A stretch of DNA of 7,713 nucleotides from Actinomycetota bacterium (GTDB taxonomy: Bacteria; Actinomycetota; Actinomycetes; Nanopelagicales; Nanopelagicaceae): positions 1 to 7,713 of the forward strand of contig WLCR01000049.1 in the NCBI GenBank assembly GCA_009705235.1. The letters run 5' to 3'. The notes under the pieces were generated by a model. It did no database searches. It worked only from the letters and a program-made list of their open reading frames with translations, and had not been told where the DNA came from. Shown here in pieces: positions 6,162-7,713 of the stretch. A program made the translations under genes and the position numbers. The number at the start of each line of letters is the position of its first letter. The first letter of the stretch is position 1.

Positions 6162-7713
6162 ATGAGTCGTTCATTTGAGGATCGCCATATAGGACCAACC
6201 TCAGTTGATGAGATGGCTATGTTAAATGCGTTGGGGTATTCCGATCTATCCTCATTCATCGGTGATGTAGTTCCAGCCAACATTGCTATAAACGGCGTTA
6301 TTGAAAAGACGTTAGATTCAGGGAAAAGTGAAGTTGAGGTAATTGCGGAGTTGCGAGCCATCGCATCTGAAAACAAAACCTTCTCATCATTGATCGGTAC
6401 CGGTTATTACGGCACCATCGTTCCTCCAGTTATCAAAAGAAATGTTTTAGAAAATCCATCCTGGTACACCGCATACACACCATATCAACCAGAGATTTCA
6501 CAAGGTCGACTCGAAGCGCTTTTCGCATTCCAAACTATGGTGTGTGAATTAACGGCCCTGAATATTTCTAACGCATCGATGCTGGATGAAAGCTCTGCCG
6601 CGGCCGAAGCGATGACACTGGCGCGCCGCGCTTCAAAGTTAAGTGATGACGCAGTGTTTTTGATCGAAGAACACGTCCACCCACAGACAAAGGCTGTTGT
6701 CATTACTCGAGCAAAACCCTTAGGAATCAAAGTTGTTGAAATAGATTCAGGTCATGTAGTGCGTGATGGTTATGATGGCGAATTTTTTGGCGCGTTATTG
6801 CAGTATCCAGACACAACTGGAACGGTTATCGACTACTCAGCCTTCGCCGAGTACGCACACACACGAGATGCTTTTGTAATTGCGGCGACAGATCTTCTTG
6901 CTTTAACGTTGCTCAAAGCTCCGGGGGAGTGGGGCGCAGACATAGCTGTAGGTACAGCTCAGCGCTTCGGTGTTCCAATGGGATTTGGCGGACCACACGC
7001 AGGATTCTTGGCGGTACGTAATGGCTTAGAACGTTCGATGCCAGGACGTTTAGTTGGTCAGAGTATTGATGCAACAGGAAAGCCAGCATTTCGTTTAGCG
7101 TTACAAACACGTGAGCAACATATTCGTCGCGACAAGGCGACATCAAACATTTGTACTGCCCAAGTTCTTTTAGCAAACATGAGCGCTTTCTATGCGATGT
7201 GGCACGGACCGGTTGGTTTAAAAGAAATAGCACAACGGGTAAATAATTTTGCAGCACGTCTTCATGCTGCAACTAACAATAGAGAAGATGTTGTGTTTGA
7301 CACCGTCCATGTTGTTGTCGATAACGCACAAGCAATTCATGAGAAAGCTGTTGCAAAGGGGATCAACTTCGCAAAGGTTAGCGCTACTGAACTGCGTGTT
7401 TCCTTTGATGAGCAAACAACGGAGGAACTTTTTGCTGAGGTTCTTTCAATCCTGGGAGTTAAGGATGTTCCGGGGGAGAAGATTCCTACAAAGTTCCTGC
7501 GCACAAGTAAGTACTTGACCCACCCAGTTTTCAATACAAACCACAGTGAAACCGGAATGATGCGTTATCTGCGCAATCTGGCAGATAAAGATTTGGCACT
7601 CGATCGCACAATGATCCCTCTTGGTTCATGCACAATGAAATTGAACTCTGTTACTGAGATGGAAGCGGTCACCTGGCCGGAATTTGCGTCATTGCACCCA
7701 TTTGCTCCTGCTG
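6162..7713 (+). CDS. gcvP: Glycine dehydrogenase (decarboxylating), P protein, 3'-truncated by window end
   Basis: PLP-dependent subunit that decarboxylates glycine and passes the aminomethyl group to lipoyl-GcvH. The frame runs 517 codons without a stop and leaves the window; the full protein is usually about 950 residues. Conserved features are FEDRHIGP at the N-terminus (5-12), SSLIGTGYYGT, WYTAYTPYQPEISQGRLEALF, MLDESSAAAEAM, GFGGPHAGF (274-282), TREQHIRRDKATSNICTAQ (316-334), and IPLGSCTMKLN, whose GSCTMKLN lies at 488-495. This is the single-chain type, because the sequence passes from the N-terminal half into the C-terminal half. The PLP-binding lysine lies beyond the window. ATG 6162 has GAGG (6151-6154) 7 bp upstream. 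It follows the second merR by 69 bp with no good promoter seen, so read-through from merR is possible. Confidence 0.96.
   Translation, partial: MSRSFEDRHIGPTSVDEMAMLNALGYSDLSSFIGDVVPANIAINGVIEKTLDSGKSEVEVIAELRAIASENKTFSSLIGTGYYGTIVPPVIKRNVLENPSWYTAYTPYQPEISQGRLEALFAFQTMVCELTALNISNASMLDESSAAAEAMTLARRASKLSDDAVFLIEEHVHPQTKAVVITRAKPLGIKVVEIDSGHVVRDGYDGEFFGALLQYPDTTGTVIDYSAFAEYAHTRDAFVIAATDLLALTLLKAPGEWGADIAVGTAQRFGVPMGFGGPHAGFLAVRNGLERSMPGRLVGQSIDATGKPAFRLALQTREQHIRRDKATSNICTAQVLLANMSAFYAMWHGPVGLKEIAQRVNNFAARLHAATNNREDVVFDTVHVVVDNAQAIHEKAVAKGINFAKVSATELRVSFDEQTTEELFAEVLSILGVKDVPGEKIPTKFLRTSKYLTHPVFNTNHSETGMMRYLRNLADKDLALDRTMIPLGSCTMKLNSVTEMEAVTWPEFASLHPFAPA

Noticed and set aside
6089..7534. Long minus-strand ORFs opposite gcvP (65 to 119 codons)
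   Set aside because: Their products match no family I know, and the + strand frame is continuous, conserved GcvP; they are shadows.

Overview
The window is a compact run of nine genes, all on the + strand, with almost no intergenic DNA. Gene content and order point to an actinobacterium. The stretch gcvH - FHA protein (GarA/OdhI type) - MerR (FtsR type) - DUF151 nuclease - second MerR - gcvP matches, in order, the Mycobacterium tuberculosis block Rv1826 to Rv1832. The CDP-alcohol phosphatidyltransferase in front of it corresponds in position to Rv1822 (pgsA2). Hand counts of a few 60-base lines gave roughly 43-57% G+C, mostly near 45%, which is low for the phylum. Low G+C, overlapping genes and a cmk-der fusion suggest a small-genome, streamlined lineage, such as the freshwater acI/Nanopelagicales group. 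That placement is inference; no rRNA is present to confirm it.

Layout. Positions 1-818 hold the 3' part of tyrA, with dehydrogenase core plus ACT domain; the NAD-binding N-terminus lies upstream of the window. Positions 834-2795 hold a fused cytidylate kinase and Der (EngA) double GTPase. Next come a membrane phosphatidyltransferase (2792-3364) and gcvH (3348-3722), each overlapping its neighbour. A 58-bp gap carries a good sigma70-like promoter candidate and an inverted repeat ahead of the FHA gene (3781-4233). FtsR-like MerR (4267-4983) and the DUF151 protein (about 4999-5484) follow with tight spacing. A 107-bp gap holds a perfect-arm palindrome that looks like a MerR operator, followed by the second MerR gene (5592-6092). 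A 69-bp gap with a possible hairpin precedes gcvP (6162 to the window end), which is cut after 517 codons, before its catalytic lysine.

How the genes fit together. GcvH and GcvP are two components of the glycine cleavage system; GcvT and the lipoamide dehydrogenase are not in the window. The FHA protein belongs to a family that controls 2-oxoglutarate and glutamate metabolism after Ser/Thr kinase phosphorylation, so carbon/nitrogen flux control sits between the two glycine genes. The MerR pair belongs to families linked to cell division and growth control in Corynebacterium and Mycobacterium. TyrA (tyrosine synthesis), Cmk (pyrimidine nucleotides) and Der (50S ribosome assembly) are housekeeping functions.

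I found no phage, transposon, CRISPR, toxin-antitoxin or defence genes, and no clearly novel system. The most interesting points are the cmk-der fusion, the junction between two clusters that are apart in M. tuberculosis, the shared CCT-N-AAGTA...GGT motif in the two regulatory gaps, a five-codon ORF whose stop overlaps the second merR start, and an excess of the hexamer CGATCG.
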